A stretch of DNA of 64,000 nucleotides, from assembly GCA_040219235.1 (NCBI GenBank), contig JAVJSV010000011.1:310001-374000 (forward strand), given 5' to 3'. The notes under the pieces are model-generated. The model had not been told where the DNA came from. It did no database searches and was given only the letters and a program-made list of their open reading frames with translations. The translations under genes and the position numbers were made by a program. Below, piece after piece: positions 16,162 to 25,601 of this stretch; position 1 is the first letter of the stretch; each line of letters begins with the position of its first letter. Source of the stretch: Rhodospirillaceae bacterium. GTDB lineage: Bacteria; Pseudomonadota; Alphaproteobacteria; Rhodospirillales; Rhodospirillaceae.

Positions 16162-16169
16162 ACGGCATT

Positions 16170-17687
16170 TCAGTCACTTAAAATAATATTTTCGACTGGC
16201 AGTGTATCAGCGCCGGACCAGTAGGTTTGGACACGCGGACCTAATCCTTCAAAGGACACATTTTGCCACAGAAAAATACCTGGCGGATGAGCGTGCTCGT
16301 GCGCTAGGACGTTTTGGGTCAAGCGCCGCCGGTCTTCCAATGTCGTCGCGTCTTGTGCGTCTTTAATCAACGGCATGATGGAAGGGTCACAATGGTAAGG
16401 GTGTGTCCACGAACAGGATCGGATGCGATAGGCGGCGAGTGGATCAAAGGTATAGGTCGACATGGCGAACCCCAGACTCGGCCATCCGCCCTGATAAATG
16501 TATTCAAGATAATTTGGCAGGCGTGTGGGCCTGATCTCAACGCGCACGCCTATGTGTGACAAGTCAGACGCGATTTGCTGATACCAGTCTTGTGAATTGG
16601 CTGATCCACCGGGCACCAAAAGAATTGGCAGGTCAAAACCGTCAGGATAGCCCGCTTCAATAAGGAGTTGTCTGGCCAGTGGCACATCATAGGCGTAAGC
16701 CTCAAGGTCATCGTTATATCCGAAGGACATGGTGTGCGCGATTTGGCTGGCAGGCGCGACAGTTCCATTCATAAAGACGTCAATCATGCGCTGTTTGTTG
16801 ACGGCGTGGTTGAGGGCGCGCCGCACACGCACATCCTGTAGCGGACTCTCTTTCACGGTTACGAAGGCCAGAAAATTGACGCCGGGTTCTTTGCGCATCC
16901 AGAGACGTCCACCGGCGGCCTCTAGCGGATAGGCATCATCGGGCGAAAGCGCGAGGGCGATGTCGATAGAGCCAGAAATCACGCCCTGCCGTCGCGCAGC
17001 GCCGTCCGAGAGCTGTATAATTTCCAAACCTGTTTCTTTTGGAGCGCGCCAGGAGTCGGTAAAGGCTTCAAACTGCACGCGTCCTTCGCCCCAGGATGTG
17101 GCCTTAAAAGGTCCGGTGCCAACCGGGGTCAAGGCGAAGGCGTCCAGGCCCATCTCCGCCATCGCGCGCGGCGCGGGTATGCGCAGCGCTCGCATGTACT
17201 GGGCAAACAGGACGTCTGCGTGTTCTGTGGTGATGGCAATCGTGAGCGGGTCGCGCGCGATCGCTCCTGTCACGGTCATGCGTTGGAGCGTGGTGCCCAA
17301 CGAGGAACTGGCGGCGGGTCCGGACAGGAGGGTGTCGATAACCGCGACGACCGCATCGGCATTGAAGGGTTCGCCGTTTGAGAAGGTCACATTCTCGCGC
17401 AGTTGAAACACCCAAGTGGTTGCTGACTCTTGTCCCCAGGAGACCGCCAGGGCCGGTTGCGTGTCGCCGTTTTCATCAATGGTTGTCAGGGCATCAAACA
17501 CCGCGTTTAAGGGCAAGGCCGTGGGAATGTTGAACGACCCAAAAGGCGAGCCCAGGCCGACAGGAAGATTCTGAACTCCAATGCGTATAGTGTCTGCCTG
17601 TGCGGTGGTTGCAGACAAGCCAATACAACAGGCCAGCCATAGTTTGGCAGCCGTGTGTCGCATGGTCTGATAAACTGCATTTTGCAT
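16170..17687 (-). CDS. Family-5 extracellular solute-binding protein (peptide/nickel ABC type), orphan
   Basis: A 505-aa periplasmic binding protein with a Sec signal (start may be the ATG at 17663, giving MRHTAAKLWLACCIGLSATT and cleavage after QADT). SBP_bac_5 landmarks: YFN-type N-lobe region PLNAVFDALTTIDENGDTQP, WVFQLRENVTFSNGEPFNAD, the core VRRALNHAVNKQRMIDVFMN, and the C-lobe LIEAGYPDGFDLPIL. Such proteins bind peptides, opines, sugars or chelated nickel. No permease or ATPase gene lies near, so it works with distant subunits or serves another function. It is divergent from a TonB-dependent receptor, which suggests a shared substrate. Confidence 0.85.
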   Translation of the reverse strand: MQNAVYQTMRHTAAKLWLACCIGLSATTAQADTIRIGVQNLPVGLGSPFGSFNIPTALPLNAVFDALTTIDENGDTQPALAVSWGQESATTWVFQLRENVTFSNGEPFNADAVVAVIDTLLSGPAASSSLGTTLQRMTVTGAIARDPLTIAITTEHADVLFAQYMRALRIPAPRAMAEMGLDAFALTPVGTGPFKATSWGEGRVQFEAFTDSWRAPKETGLEIIQLSDGAARRQGVISGSIDIALALSPDDAYPLEAAGGRLWMRKEPGVNFLAFVTVKESPLQDVRVRRALNHAVNKQRMIDVFMNGTVAPASQIAHTMSFGYNDDLEAYAYDVPLARQLLIEAGYPDGFDLPILLVPGGSANSQDWYQQIASDLSHIGVRVEIRPTRLPNYLEYIYQGGWPSLGFAMSTYTFDPLAAYRIRSCSWTHPYHCDPSIMPLIKDAQDATTLEDRRRLTQNVLAHEHAHPPGIFLWQNVSFEGLGPRVQTYWSGADTLPVENIILSD

Positions 17688-17846
17688 GCTGTAACTCTAA
17701 CCTGCACTGTAAAACAGTCAAACCCGCACCGCTGAAAATTGTAGCCCACATGTGCCATGATTGCGTGCTGGTTTTTAGCCGCGTGATGGTTTAGGCCCCC
17801 AGTGTATCGTGGTGCTGCACGCCACTCATTTATTCCTGGTTGAGCT

Positions 17847-20462
17847 ATGACCTTAAACTCACATGTGTTTGGATTAAGTGTTTTCATCTTGGTTGTATCG
17901 GCAACAGGTGAAGCAGCAGATCTTGCTGCTCAAGATGTTGCGATCGAAGAAGTGGTGGTTACCGGCTCTTACGTGAAGCGCGACGCCCTGAACACCGGGT
18001 CGCCTCTGACGGTTGTTTCTGCGGACGATCTGCAAAATTATGGTTTGACAGGTCTTGCTGACGTTATCTCGTATCTGCCCTTTAACAGTGGCTCTGAGTT
18101 TAACGCCGATGTGTTTACCCAAAATCTATCGACGGGCACGTCGAACTTTAATCTGCGCGGTCTTGGTTTGAACTCGACTCTCGTTTTGATCAATGGTCGC
18201 CGTCAAACCGTTTCGGGCGGCATCGCTGACGATGGGTCGGTCTTTGTTGACCTCAATACCATTGCCCCATTGAACTCTATTGAGCGCATTGAAATTCTCA
18301 AAGATGGCGCGACGGCCTTGTATGGCACCGATGCCGTTGCCGGTGTGGTAAATATTATCACGCGTAGTGATGTCGAGGGCTGGCAGATCGATGGTGACGC
18401 TGCGACAACAACCAGGTCATCTCAGACCGACCTGACGTTGCAGGGTCTCTATGGGTGGCAGTCGGGCGATGTAAAACTGTCCGCGGCGGTCAGTCATCTG
18501 CGCCGCTCCTGGCTGCCGTCGTCTGAACGGGCGTACACCCAGGGCAAAGGCTTTTCCTCATTTGGTCAACCAGGCGCTTACGTGTTGCTTGAGCCCTCGC
18601 CAACATTTCCTGGTCTGCCCTTTGGACAAAGTGATCCGCAAAGCGTCATTGATCCACAGTGCGTTGAGGGCGGCGGAGCGTTAAGAGAAACGAGTCCGGG
18701 CAGTGGGTTAGGCAGTTGCACCTTTGACTTCGCGCCGTATTACCATCTGGTGCCGCGTGAGCGCCGCTGGAACAGTTTTGCCAGCGCGTCCTTAGATTTG
18801 GGAAACGCGAAAGTTTTTGCTGAAGCGGCCTATGCTCATACGGATGTGTTGCGCGGTACCTCGCCCTCCTTTCCGATACTCAATCTGGCAACGGTTCCAG
18901 CTGAGAATCCAGGCAATATTTTTCAAACGCCGACTCTGTTTCTAGGGCGGCCTTTGGGGGCTGACGCGCCGGTGAACCTGGCGACGCATCGGTCTGAAAC
19001 CTGGCGCGCTGTGACCGGCGCACGCGGGGCTTTTGGTTTCGGATGGAATTGGGACGTTGCCGCAACCTATAGCGCCAACCAGCATGTGGTAAAAATTCAA
19101 AATGCACTGGCTGACCGGTTTGAGGAAGCGCTGAACGGACGCGGTGGACCCAACAACGACTTGTATTTCAATCCTTTCGGATCTGCGGCTTTATCGCAGC
19201 CGGGAGACGCCACTTACAACGACCCTGCGGTCATCACTGATTTTCTGTCGCTTGCCACTTACGACTATCAGACTTCACTGTTTACGCTAGATGGTCACGT
19301 GAGCGGTGACCTGATAGAGCTTGAACATGGTCCTCTTAGTGTCGCGTTGGGTGGGCAGATACGACGTGAAAAGTTGAGCGGAGACCTTGATGATCAGTTT
19401 AATGCTGAGAATTATTTGTTCTTTGTCGGCGGACCAGATTTCTCAGGTAAGCGGACGGTTCTTGCCGGGTTTGGTGAGTTGAATGTGCCTCTAGCCGCTC
19501 ATCTGGATATGCAGTTGGCGCTGCGTCATGAGTCGTATGAGGGCGGTGCGAGCTCGACGGACCCTAAGGTCGCGCTATCGTGGCGACCGCTTGAGCAAGC
19601 GGCGTTTAGATTTTCGTATGGAACATCTTTTCGCGCGCCCAGTGTATTTCAGCAATTCTCATCGCAAACGGTCCTGCAAAATATTTTTGACCCGGTGACA
19701 GACTCGCAAGTGTTCCGCGGTGTGCGGACCGTTGGCTCGGCAAACCTTGAGCCTGAGCAGGCAACAACTCTGAATTTTGGGGCAACGCTCACGCCCCTAA
19801 CCAGCCTGACGTTAAACGTCGATTATTGGAACTTCGACTATGACAGCATCATCGTTAAAGAAAATGCCCAGTCCATCATTGATGCTAATCCGTTCGATCT
19901 AAAAATCATTCGGGAAGCGGGTCAGATCTTGCGGGTGGATACCAACTATATCAATGCTCCGGCCGTCGAGACAGATGGCGTGGACCTGTCGTTGTCCTAT
20001 CAGGTTGAGCGCAAGAGCAACCAGTTATGGAGCCTTACGGCTGATCTCACATACATCAATAAATACGTGATTCAAGAGGTTAAGGGCGGCCCCAAGCGTG
20101 ATGTCGCGGGCAGCCGAAACTTTAGAAGCTTTGCAAGGTCTTTGCCGCGCTGGCGCACAACGCTCGGTCTGAACTGGGCCGGTAAGTCGCTCGGCGCGTC
20201 AGCCTATGTGAAAACCATCTCTGGGTACTTTGACGACCAGAACAACGTAGATGTTAATTCGCATATCACGGTTGATGGACAAGTGCGCTACACACTGGTT
20301 TCGTCCGGGCAGCTATCAGCTGGCCCGACAACGTTAACCCTCGGGGTTATCAATGCCTTTGATAAAGACCCGCCAGCGGTGGACACCAATGTTGGATTTG
20401 ATTCTAAAGTCCATGATCCACGCGGACGTGTTTTGTATCTCCGCGCTGCGACAGCCTTTTGA
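17847..20462 (+). CDS. TonB-dependent outer-membrane receptor
   Basis: An 871-aa outer-membrane transporter. A signal peptide (residues 1-25) is followed by a TonB-box-like stretch (IEEVVVTGSYVKR), a plug domain (TVVSADDLQNYGLTGLADVI; RGLGLNSTLVLINGRR; ERIEILKDGATALYG) and a 22-strand barrel that ends in the usual aromatic residue (RAATAF). The FNLRG and GTDAVAGVVNIITR motifs are typical. This sub-type imports complex organic molecules more often than siderophores. It is divergent from the solute-binding protein gene, with a 160-base gap that must hold both promoters. Confidence 0.95.
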   Translation: MTLNSHVFGLSVFILVVSATGEAADLAAQDVAIEEVVVTGSYVKRDALNTGSPLTVVSADDLQNYGLTGLADVISYLPFNSGSEFNADVFTQNLSTGTSNFNLRGLGLNSTLVLINGRRQTVSGGIADDGSVFVDLNTIAPLNSIERIEILKDGATALYGTDAVAGVVNIITRSDVEGWQIDGDAATTTRSSQTDLTLQGLYGWQSGDVKLSAAVSHLRRSWLPSSERAYTQGKGFSSFGQPGAYVLLEPSPTFPGLPFGQSDPQSVIDPQCVEGGGALRETSPGSGLGSCTFDFAPYYHLVPRERRWNSFASASLDLGNAKVFAEAAYAHTDVLRGTSPSFPILNLATVPAENPGNIFQTPTLFLGRPLGADAPVNLATHRSETWRAVTGARGAFGFGWNWDVAATYSANQHVVKIQNALADRFEEALNGRGGPNNDLYFNPFGSAALSQPGDATYNDPAVITDFLSLATYDYQTSLFTLDGHVSGDLIELEHGPLSVALGGQIRREKLSGDLDDQFNAENYLFFVGGPDFSGKRTVLAGFGELNVPLAAHLDMQLALRHESYEGGASSTDPKVALSWRPLEQAAFRFSYGTSFRAPSVFQQFSSQTVLQNIFDPVTDSQVFRGVRTVGSANLEPEQATTLNFGATLTPLTSLTLNVDYWNFDYDSIIVKENAQSIIDANPFDLKIIREAGQILRVDTNYINAPAVETDGVDLSLSYQVERKSNQLWSLTADLTYINKYVIQEVKGGPKRDVAGSRNFRSFARSLPRWRTTLGLNWAGKSLGASAYVKTISGYFDDQNNVDVNSHITVDGQVRYTLVSSGQLSAGPTTLTLGVINAFDKDPPAVDTNVGFDSKVHDPRGRVLYLRAATAF

Positions 20463-20480
20463 TGTGACTGTTCACGCCAC

Positions 20481-21260
20481 TCAGGATTTTGATTTGGCCT
20501 TAAAAGCGGCGCGTGCAGCGCGGGCCTCTGCAAAGGCTCCAGACAACTGGCTTTGGTCTGCATCTGCATACGCTGAGGTTTTGTGCAGGGCGTTGGCCGT
20601 TGCGTTAATCGCTTCTTTTACCATCCGCACCGTTGGCGCAGGCATCGCAAGTGTTTTTTGTGCCCACTGTTTTGCACGCTCAGTCGTTTTGCTTGTTGTA
20701 GCTAGGTCATCGACGAGACCCCACTCTAACGCTTGATCAGCCGGCAGTTGCTCGCATAACAAACAGATACGTTTAGCTTTGGCGGGTCCAACCAGGGTGA
20801 TGAGGCGGGGCAAGGCACCCCACTGCAGATTGAGACCAATCTTGACTTCGGGCACGTGTAGAAATCCATTTTTATCTAAAATGCGAAAGTCGCACGCCAG
20901 CGCCAACGCACAGCCCGCGCCGATGGCAAACCCCTCCATGGCGGCTACCGTCACCTGCGGTATATCTTCCCAGGCTTGGCACAGACGAACACCGCGATAG
21001 AAAATCTCCCGCTTTTCCAGATCGGTCTTGGAGTCGATATCCCACATGCCTGGATCTTTCAGGTCAATCCCTGCGGAAAAAACGGTTGGAGCCCCGGATA
21101 AAACGACAGCCTGGGTTTCAAGGTTGGTGTGAAACGAAAGCGCGATTTCAGTAAGAGCTAAAATGCTGTCTTGATCAAAGGCATTGAGGCTGCCACGTCG
21201 GTCATAGATAACGTGGGCCAACGGGCCATCACGCTCGACTGTTACGCTGGTGCGGGGCAT
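20481..21260 (-). CDS. Enoyl-CoA hydratase/isomerase family protein
   Basis: Crotonase-fold enzyme of 259 aa with the start at 21260 (MPRTSVTVERDG); an in-frame ATG at 21299 would add 13 residues with no better support. Oxyanion-hole segments VVLSGAPTVFSAGIDLKD and GFAIGAGCALALACDFRI are clear, and VPEVKIGL supplies one expected acidic residue. The reaction (hydration or isomerisation of an acyl-CoA) cannot be told apart from sequence. It is convergent with the receptor gene (18-base gap). Confidence 0.85.
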   Translation of the reverse strand: MPRTSVTVERDGPLAHVIYDRRGSLNAFDQDSILALTEIALSFHTNLETQAVVLSGAPTVFSAGIDLKDPGMWDIDSKTDLEKREIFYRGVRLCQAWEDIPQVTVAAMEGFAIGAGCALALACDFRILDKNGFLHVPEVKIGLNLQWGALPRLITLVGPAKAKRICLLCEQLPADQALEWGLVDDLATTSKTTERAKQWAQKTLAMPAPTVRMVKEAINATANALHKTSAYADADQSQLSGAFAEARAARAAFKAKSKS

Positions 21261-21358
21261 GGTATTCCTTATATACAGATGTAGCATGGGGGCTACCAAT
21301 CTAGAAAAATGTCTTCAGCCAGACAATGGCGGAGCGAAGTTGGTTAGGGGGATTTAAA

Positions 21359-22894
21359 ATGAATTCACTGCTGCAAGATATAGCAACCTCAACGACATTT
21401 GCTTTCATTGAGCTTTTCGCACTGACCTTTGTTCTGGTGTTTGGTCTTGGACTTGTGTCGATCCTGGTCCTGTACGTGATTGACAAGACGCAGACCAAAC
21501 ATGCCATTCGGCGCAACTATCCTGTTATTGGCCGCTTCCGTTACCTGTTTGAAGAGTTGGGCGAATATTTCCGCCAGTACTTTTTCGCTATGGACCGTGA
21601 AGAGATGCCGTTTAACCGCTCGCAGCGGTCTTGGGTGTACCGGGCCGCAAAAGGCGTCGATACAACACAAGCGTTTGGATCGACCAGAGATGCGCGGGCC
21701 ACGGGGAATATTTTTTTCGTGAACACACCCTACCCAACGCTTGAAACCGATGCTGTGGCGTCGTCAACCGTGACCTTGGGCCCCTATTGCAAACAACCGT
21801 ATGCAACCAACTCTTTATTTAATATTTCGGCCATGAGCTACGGCGCGATTTCTAAGCCAGCTGTGCGCGCTCTGTCGAACGGAGCCCGCATGGCCGGATG
21901 CTGGATGAACACCGGCGAGGGTGGTTTGTCGCCTTACCATCTTGAAGGGGGTGCCGACATCGTCTTCCAAATCGGCACCGCTAAATATGGTGTGCAGGAT
22001 GAAAATGGAGCCTTAAGCGATGAACGTTTGAAAGCTGTGGCGGCTCATGAACAGGTGAAGATGTTTGAACTTAAGTTGAGCCAGGGGGCCAAGCCAGGGA
22101 AGGGGGGTATTCTTCCGGGGGCAAAGGTCACTGCAGAGATTGCTGAAATCCGTGGCATCAAAATCGGAGAGGCGTCTATAAGCCCAAACCGCCACCCTGA
22201 GATTGATAGCGTGGACGACCTGTTGGACATGATTGGGCGTATCCGCGACGTCACTGGAAAGCCGGTTGGTTTTAAACTCGTCATCGGTGGGTACGCGTGG
22301 CTAGAAGAACTGTGCCGGGGTATTCTTGCGCGTGGAATTGAATCCGCCCCAGACTTTATCACCGTAGACAGTTCTGATGGTGGGACAGGGGCTGCACCGC
22401 CAGCGTTGATGGATTATGTGGGTTTGCCAATTTCTGAAAGCCTGCCAACGCTCGTGGATCATCTCATCGAATATGGCCTGAGAGACAGAATCAAAGTGAT
22501 TGCCAGTGGGAAGTTGATCAATCCAGGAGAGATCGCCTGGGCGCTCTGTGCTGGGGCTGACTTTATCTCATCTGCGCGTGGCTTCATGTTCGCGTTGGGG
22601 TGTATTCAAGCCTTACAATGCAATAAAAACACCTGCCCCACCGGCATTACCACCCATGACAAACGCTTGCAGAGGGGTCTCGACCCCAAAGACAAAGCTG
22701 AGCGTGTGCGCCGTTATGTCGAATCTGTTTTGTATGATGTTGGCACCATTGCGCATTCTTGCGGCGTGCCAGAGCCACGGTTGCTCAAGCGGCATCATGC
22801 GCGCATCGTTACAGAAACGGGCCGTTCCCGCGGTTTTGATGAAATTTTCCCCGTTCCGAAGCTAAGGCAAGACATTCCGACGGCGGCACAATAA
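21359..22894 (+). CDS. FMN-binding glutamate-synthase-family protein
   Basis: A 511-aa protein with an N-terminal membrane helix (about residues 15-40), then the FMN/Fe-S synthase domain of glutamate synthase large subunit: SAMSYGAISKPAVRALSNGA, GEGGLSPYH, KPGKGGILPGAKVT, SSDGGTGAAPPALMDY, and a Cys cluster CNKNTCPTGITTHD. Members of this stand-alone, membrane-anchored family are common in bacteria and lack the amidotransferase domain; their reaction is not settled. I use the ATG at 21359 because AGGGGGA precedes it. Confidence 0.85.
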   Translation: MNSLLQDIATSTTFAFIELFALTFVLVFGLGLVSILVLYVIDKTQTKHAIRRNYPVIGRFRYLFEELGEYFRQYFFAMDREEMPFNRSQRSWVYRAAKGVDTTQAFGSTRDARATGNIFFVNTPYPTLETDAVASSTVTLGPYCKQPYATNSLFNISAMSYGAISKPAVRALSNGARMAGCWMNTGEGGLSPYHLEGGADIVFQIGTAKYGVQDENGALSDERLKAVAAHEQVKMFELKLSQGAKPGKGGILPGAKVTAEIAEIRGIKIGEASISPNRHPEIDSVDDLLDMIGRIRDVTGKPVGFKLVIGGYAWLEELCRGILARGIESAPDFITVDSSDGGTGAAPPALMDYVGLPISESLPTLVDHLIEYGLRDRIKVIASGKLINPGEIAWALCAGADFISSARGFMFALGCIQALQCNKNTCPTGITTHDKRLQRGLDPKDKAERVRRYVESVLYDVGTIAHSCGVPEPRLLKRHHARIVTETGRSRGFDEIFPVPKLRQDIPTAAQ

Positions 22895-22896
22895 AA

Positions 22897-22915
22897 AGGT
22901 CTCAGAAAAAGACCT
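22897..22915. repeat. Inverted repeat before leuC
   Basis: AGGTCT-CAGAAAA-AGACCT, a perfect 6-base dyad between the glutamate-synthase-like gene and leuC, 22 bases before the leuC ATG. It is too A-rich in the loop and has no T run, so it may be a regulatory dyad or a weak hairpin in the leader of leuC. Confidence 0.45.
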
Positions 22916-22936
22916 GAACGGATCAAGAGGACGCAC

Positions 22937-24340
22937 ATGGCTAAAACGCTTTATGAAAAGATTTGGGACTCCCATCTTGTTGAACAATCTGAGACTGGCG
23001 AGTGTCTGATCTACATTGACCGTCATTTGGTCCAAGAGGTCTCAAGCCCTCAGGCTTTTCAGGGTTTGCGCGATGCGGGGCGATCGGTCCATCGGCCCAC
23101 GGCGTCCTTGGCTATGCCCGACCATGCCATGCCGACCACTCCGGACCGTTTGCAAAAAATAGATGATCCAGAGGCGCGAGCGCAGTTGGCGGCGTTGATT
23201 GAATACACCAACGAGTTCGAAGTGCCTTACATCCAGCTGGCAGATCAACGACAGGGGATTGTGCATATCGTGGGGCCAGAGCAGGGTTTTACGCTCCCCG
23301 GTACAACGTTGGTCTGTGGCGACTCTCATACATCGACCCATGGCGCTTTAGGGGCCTTGGCTTTTGGCATTGGTACGTCAGAGATTGAGCATGTGCTGGC
23401 GACGCAGTGTCATATTATGCGCAAGGCTAAGACCATGCGGGTGACGGTCGATGGCACATTGCCTCTTGGTGTGACCGCGAAAGATTTGGCGTTGGCGATT
23501 ATTGCCGAGCTTGGCACGGCGGGTGGCACGGGTTGCGCTATTGAATATGCTGGTGAAGCCATCCGGGCGTTGTCGATGGAAGGGCGCATGACGTTGTGCA
23601 ATCTGACCATTGAAGCTGGCGCGCGTAGCGGCATGGTGGCCCCGGACGATACAACCTTTGCCTATATTAAGGGTCGCCCCTATGCGCCGAAGGGTGACGA
23701 TTGGGAAAAAGCGGTTGCCTACTGGCGGTTGTTGGTGACGGATGCTGATGCAATCTTTGACTATGAAGTGACGCTGCGCGGTGCCGATATCGCCCCGCGT
23801 GTGACCTGGGGCACGAGCCCTGAAGATTCTGCGCCGATCACGGCGAATGTTCCTGATCCATCCGATTTTGCGGACCCCGATAAGCGTAAGGCGGTTGAGC
23901 GCTCTCTGGCGTACATGGGACTGAAGCCTGGGGTGGCGCTGCAAGACCTCAAGGTAGACCGGGTGTTCATTGGTTCGTGTACCAATGGCCGCATCGAAGA
24001 TATGCGGGCCGCGGCTGCTGTCGCCAAGGGCCGCAAAGTTGCTGCGGGCGTTGGCGCCATGGTGGTGCCTGGATCGGGCTTGGTAAAAAAGCAAGCCGAA
24101 GAAGAAGGGCTGGACAAAATTTTGCTGGACGCTGGATTTGAGTGGCGGGAGCCTGGGTGTTCCATGTGCGTCGGCATCAATCCTGATCGTATTGAAGCAG
24201 GCCAGCGCTGCGCCTCAACATCGAATCGCAACTTCGAAGGTCGGCAAGGCCGGGGCGGTCGCACCCATTTGGTCAGTCCGGCAATGGCCGCAGCGGCTGC
24301 GGTCATGGGTCATTTGGCGGATGTACGCTCTTTGAAATAA
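22937..24340 (+). CDS. leuC: 3-isopropylmalate dehydratase large subunit LeuC
   Basis: Large subunit of isopropylmalate isomerase, which converts 2- to 3-isopropylmalate in leucine synthesis. The 467-aa length and landmarks are canonical: [20 protein letters not shown], the cluster ligand in [16 protein letters not shown], and the pair in [13 protein letters not shown]. All three Cys that bind the 4Fe-4S cluster are present. The partner gene leuD is not in the window, and the next genes belong to other pathways. An ATG with AGAGGACG in front starts it. A paralogue acting on another hydroxyacid (LeuC/HacA-like) cannot be excluded. Confidence 0.9.
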   Translation: MAKTLYEKIWDSHLVEQSETGECLIYIDRHLVQEVSSPQAFQGLRDAGRSVHRPTASLAMPDHAMPTTPDRLQKIDDPEARAQLAALIEYTNEFEVPYIQLADQRQGIVHIVGPEQGFTLPGTTLVCGDSHTSTHGALGALAFGIGTSEIEHVLATQCHIMRKAKTMRVTVDGTLPLGVTAKDLALAIIAELGTAGGTGCAIEYAGEAIRALSMEGRMTLCNLTIEAGARSGMVAPDDTTFAYIKGRPYAPKGDDWEKAVAYWRLLVTDADAIFDYEVTLRGADIAPRVTWGTSPEDSAPITANVPDPSDFADPDKRKAVERSLAYMGLKPGVALQDLKVDRVFIGSCTNGRIEDMRAAAAVAKGRKVAAGVGAMVVPGSGLVKKQAEEEGLDKILLDAGFEWREPGCSMCVGINPDRIEAGQRCASTSNRNFEGRQGRGGRTHLVSPAMAAAAAVMGHLADVRSLK

Positions 24341-24538
24341 AGCGCACCACGAAGGTCAGATACGACCTGTTCCCAGCGGTTCCAACCCAGTTTGTAGGCT
24401 CGATTCTCGTCCTAAATGGAGTGATTTGATCTCATTTCCTGGGATTCTATGGTCGTTAGACGACGCTAAAGGGCCTTATTTTTTCCCAAAATGTGCTAGA
24501 AGGCTGAAAGAATACGTTTGAGGGGGAACCATTTGGCC

Positions 24539-24658
24539 ATGGCTAAAACTGCCACGTCTGAGCAAATTGTCACGGGGCTGGTGCTGGCCAGTGATCGTGC
24601 GTGCGCTGCTCAAACCTACGTTTTGAATGGCTCAAGTGTTGATATAATAACGTCATGA
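24539..24658 (+). CDS. Small ORF (39 aa) coupled to a DapA-family gene
   Basis: A frame beginning MAKTATSEQIVTGLVLASD and ending SSVDIITS, whose TGA overlaps the ATG of the aldolase gene (ATGA). An in-frame TTG at 24533 sits behind a strong AGGGGGA at 24521-24527, so translation here is likely. It may be a leader peptide or a small protein. The remaining 24341-24538 holds a short dyad (GTCGT-TAG-ACGAC near 24461) but no gene. Confidence 0.45.
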   Translation: MAKTATSEQIVTGLVLASDRACAAQTYVLNGSSVDIITS

Positions 24659-25554
24659 TTAAGTTGGGCCGAAATTTCCTACGCGGCGCGTACACACCGC
24701 TCATCACGCCCTTTAATGGGTGGTCGGTGGATTACGATGCTTTTGCGCGCTTTATAGATTGGCAAATTCGTAACGGCGCTGATGGGCTCCTTGTTGGCGG
24801 GACCTCTGGCGAGCCTATGGCGCTCTCATTGACCGAACGGCAGAACCTGCTGCGGATTGCGGTCAGCTCTGCGCGCCGTCGCGTTCCTGTTGTTGCTCAA
24901 ACCGGTGGTGTGTCATTGGCCGACACCTGGGCGCTTACGGAACACGCCGAGCAGGTTGGCGCTGATGCGGTGATGATAATGATGCCGCCGTTCTCCAAGC
25001 CGCCGCAACGTGGCTTGAAGGCGTATGTGTCTTATGTTGCGCGCGCCACGTCTAAGCCCATATTGTTATATCAAATTCCCAGCCGGACGTGCGCCACCCT
25101 TGAACTGGATACGCTGGAAGACCTGTGTGAAGACGTACCATCTATTGTCGGGTTGAAGCAGTCGTCTGAGGATGAAGCCTTCGATAGTGCGTTATCGTCC
25201 CGTTTGGGTGATGAATTCCGGCTGTTCATGGGGCTCCCCAAGATGGCATTTGAACGTATTCCCAAAGTGGCCAGTGGTTTGATCGTGGCGCTTGGAAATG
25301 TCGTGCCTGGGAAAATTTCGCAGTTGTGTACTCATGCGGAAGAGGGGGAACTCTCAGAAGCTATGGCCTTGCGTGATGAACTCTCAGACCTCAATGCGGC
25401 GGCTTTCCTTGATACCAGCCCCATCGGCGTCAAGTATATGGCGTGGAAGATGGGGCTAATTACGTCTGGGGAATGTCGTTTGCCGTTGATGCCGCCACGG
25501 CGTGAGGACGTCGAAGCGATGGACGATGCGCTCGAGTCAGCGGGTTTGCTCTAG
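24655..25554 (+). CDS. DapA/NanA-family class I aldolase
   Basis: A TIM-barrel lyase of 299 aa related to dihydrodipicolinate synthase and N-acetylneuraminate lyase. The pyruvate-binding GGTSGEP (residues near 43-49), the catalytic Tyr in LYQIPSRTC and the Schiff-base Lys in IVGLKQSSED are all present. The genomic setting (no lysine genes, and a dienelactone hydrolase downstream) favours a catabolic sugar-acid or aromatic aldolase over lysine synthesis. Coupled by ATGA to the small ORF upstream; 47 bases to the next gene. Confidence 0.85.
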   Translation: MIKLGRNFLRGAYTPLITPFNGWSVDYDAFARFIDWQIRNGADGLLVGGTSGEPMALSLTERQNLLRIAVSSARRRVPVVAQTGGVSLADTWALTEHAEQVGADAVMIMMPPFSKPPQRGLKAYVSYVARATSKPILLYQIPSRTCATLELDTLEDLCEDVPSIVGLKQSSEDEAFDSALSSRLGDEFRLFMGLPKMAFERIPKVASGLIVALGNVVPGKISQLCTHAEEGELSEAMALRDELSDLNAAAFLDTSPIGVKYMAWKMGLITSGECRLPLMPPRREDVEAMDDALESAGLL

Positions 25555-25601
25555 TCGTTTTCTCCACACAAAAACAAGCCAAGATTTAAGGGAATTCATT
25601 G

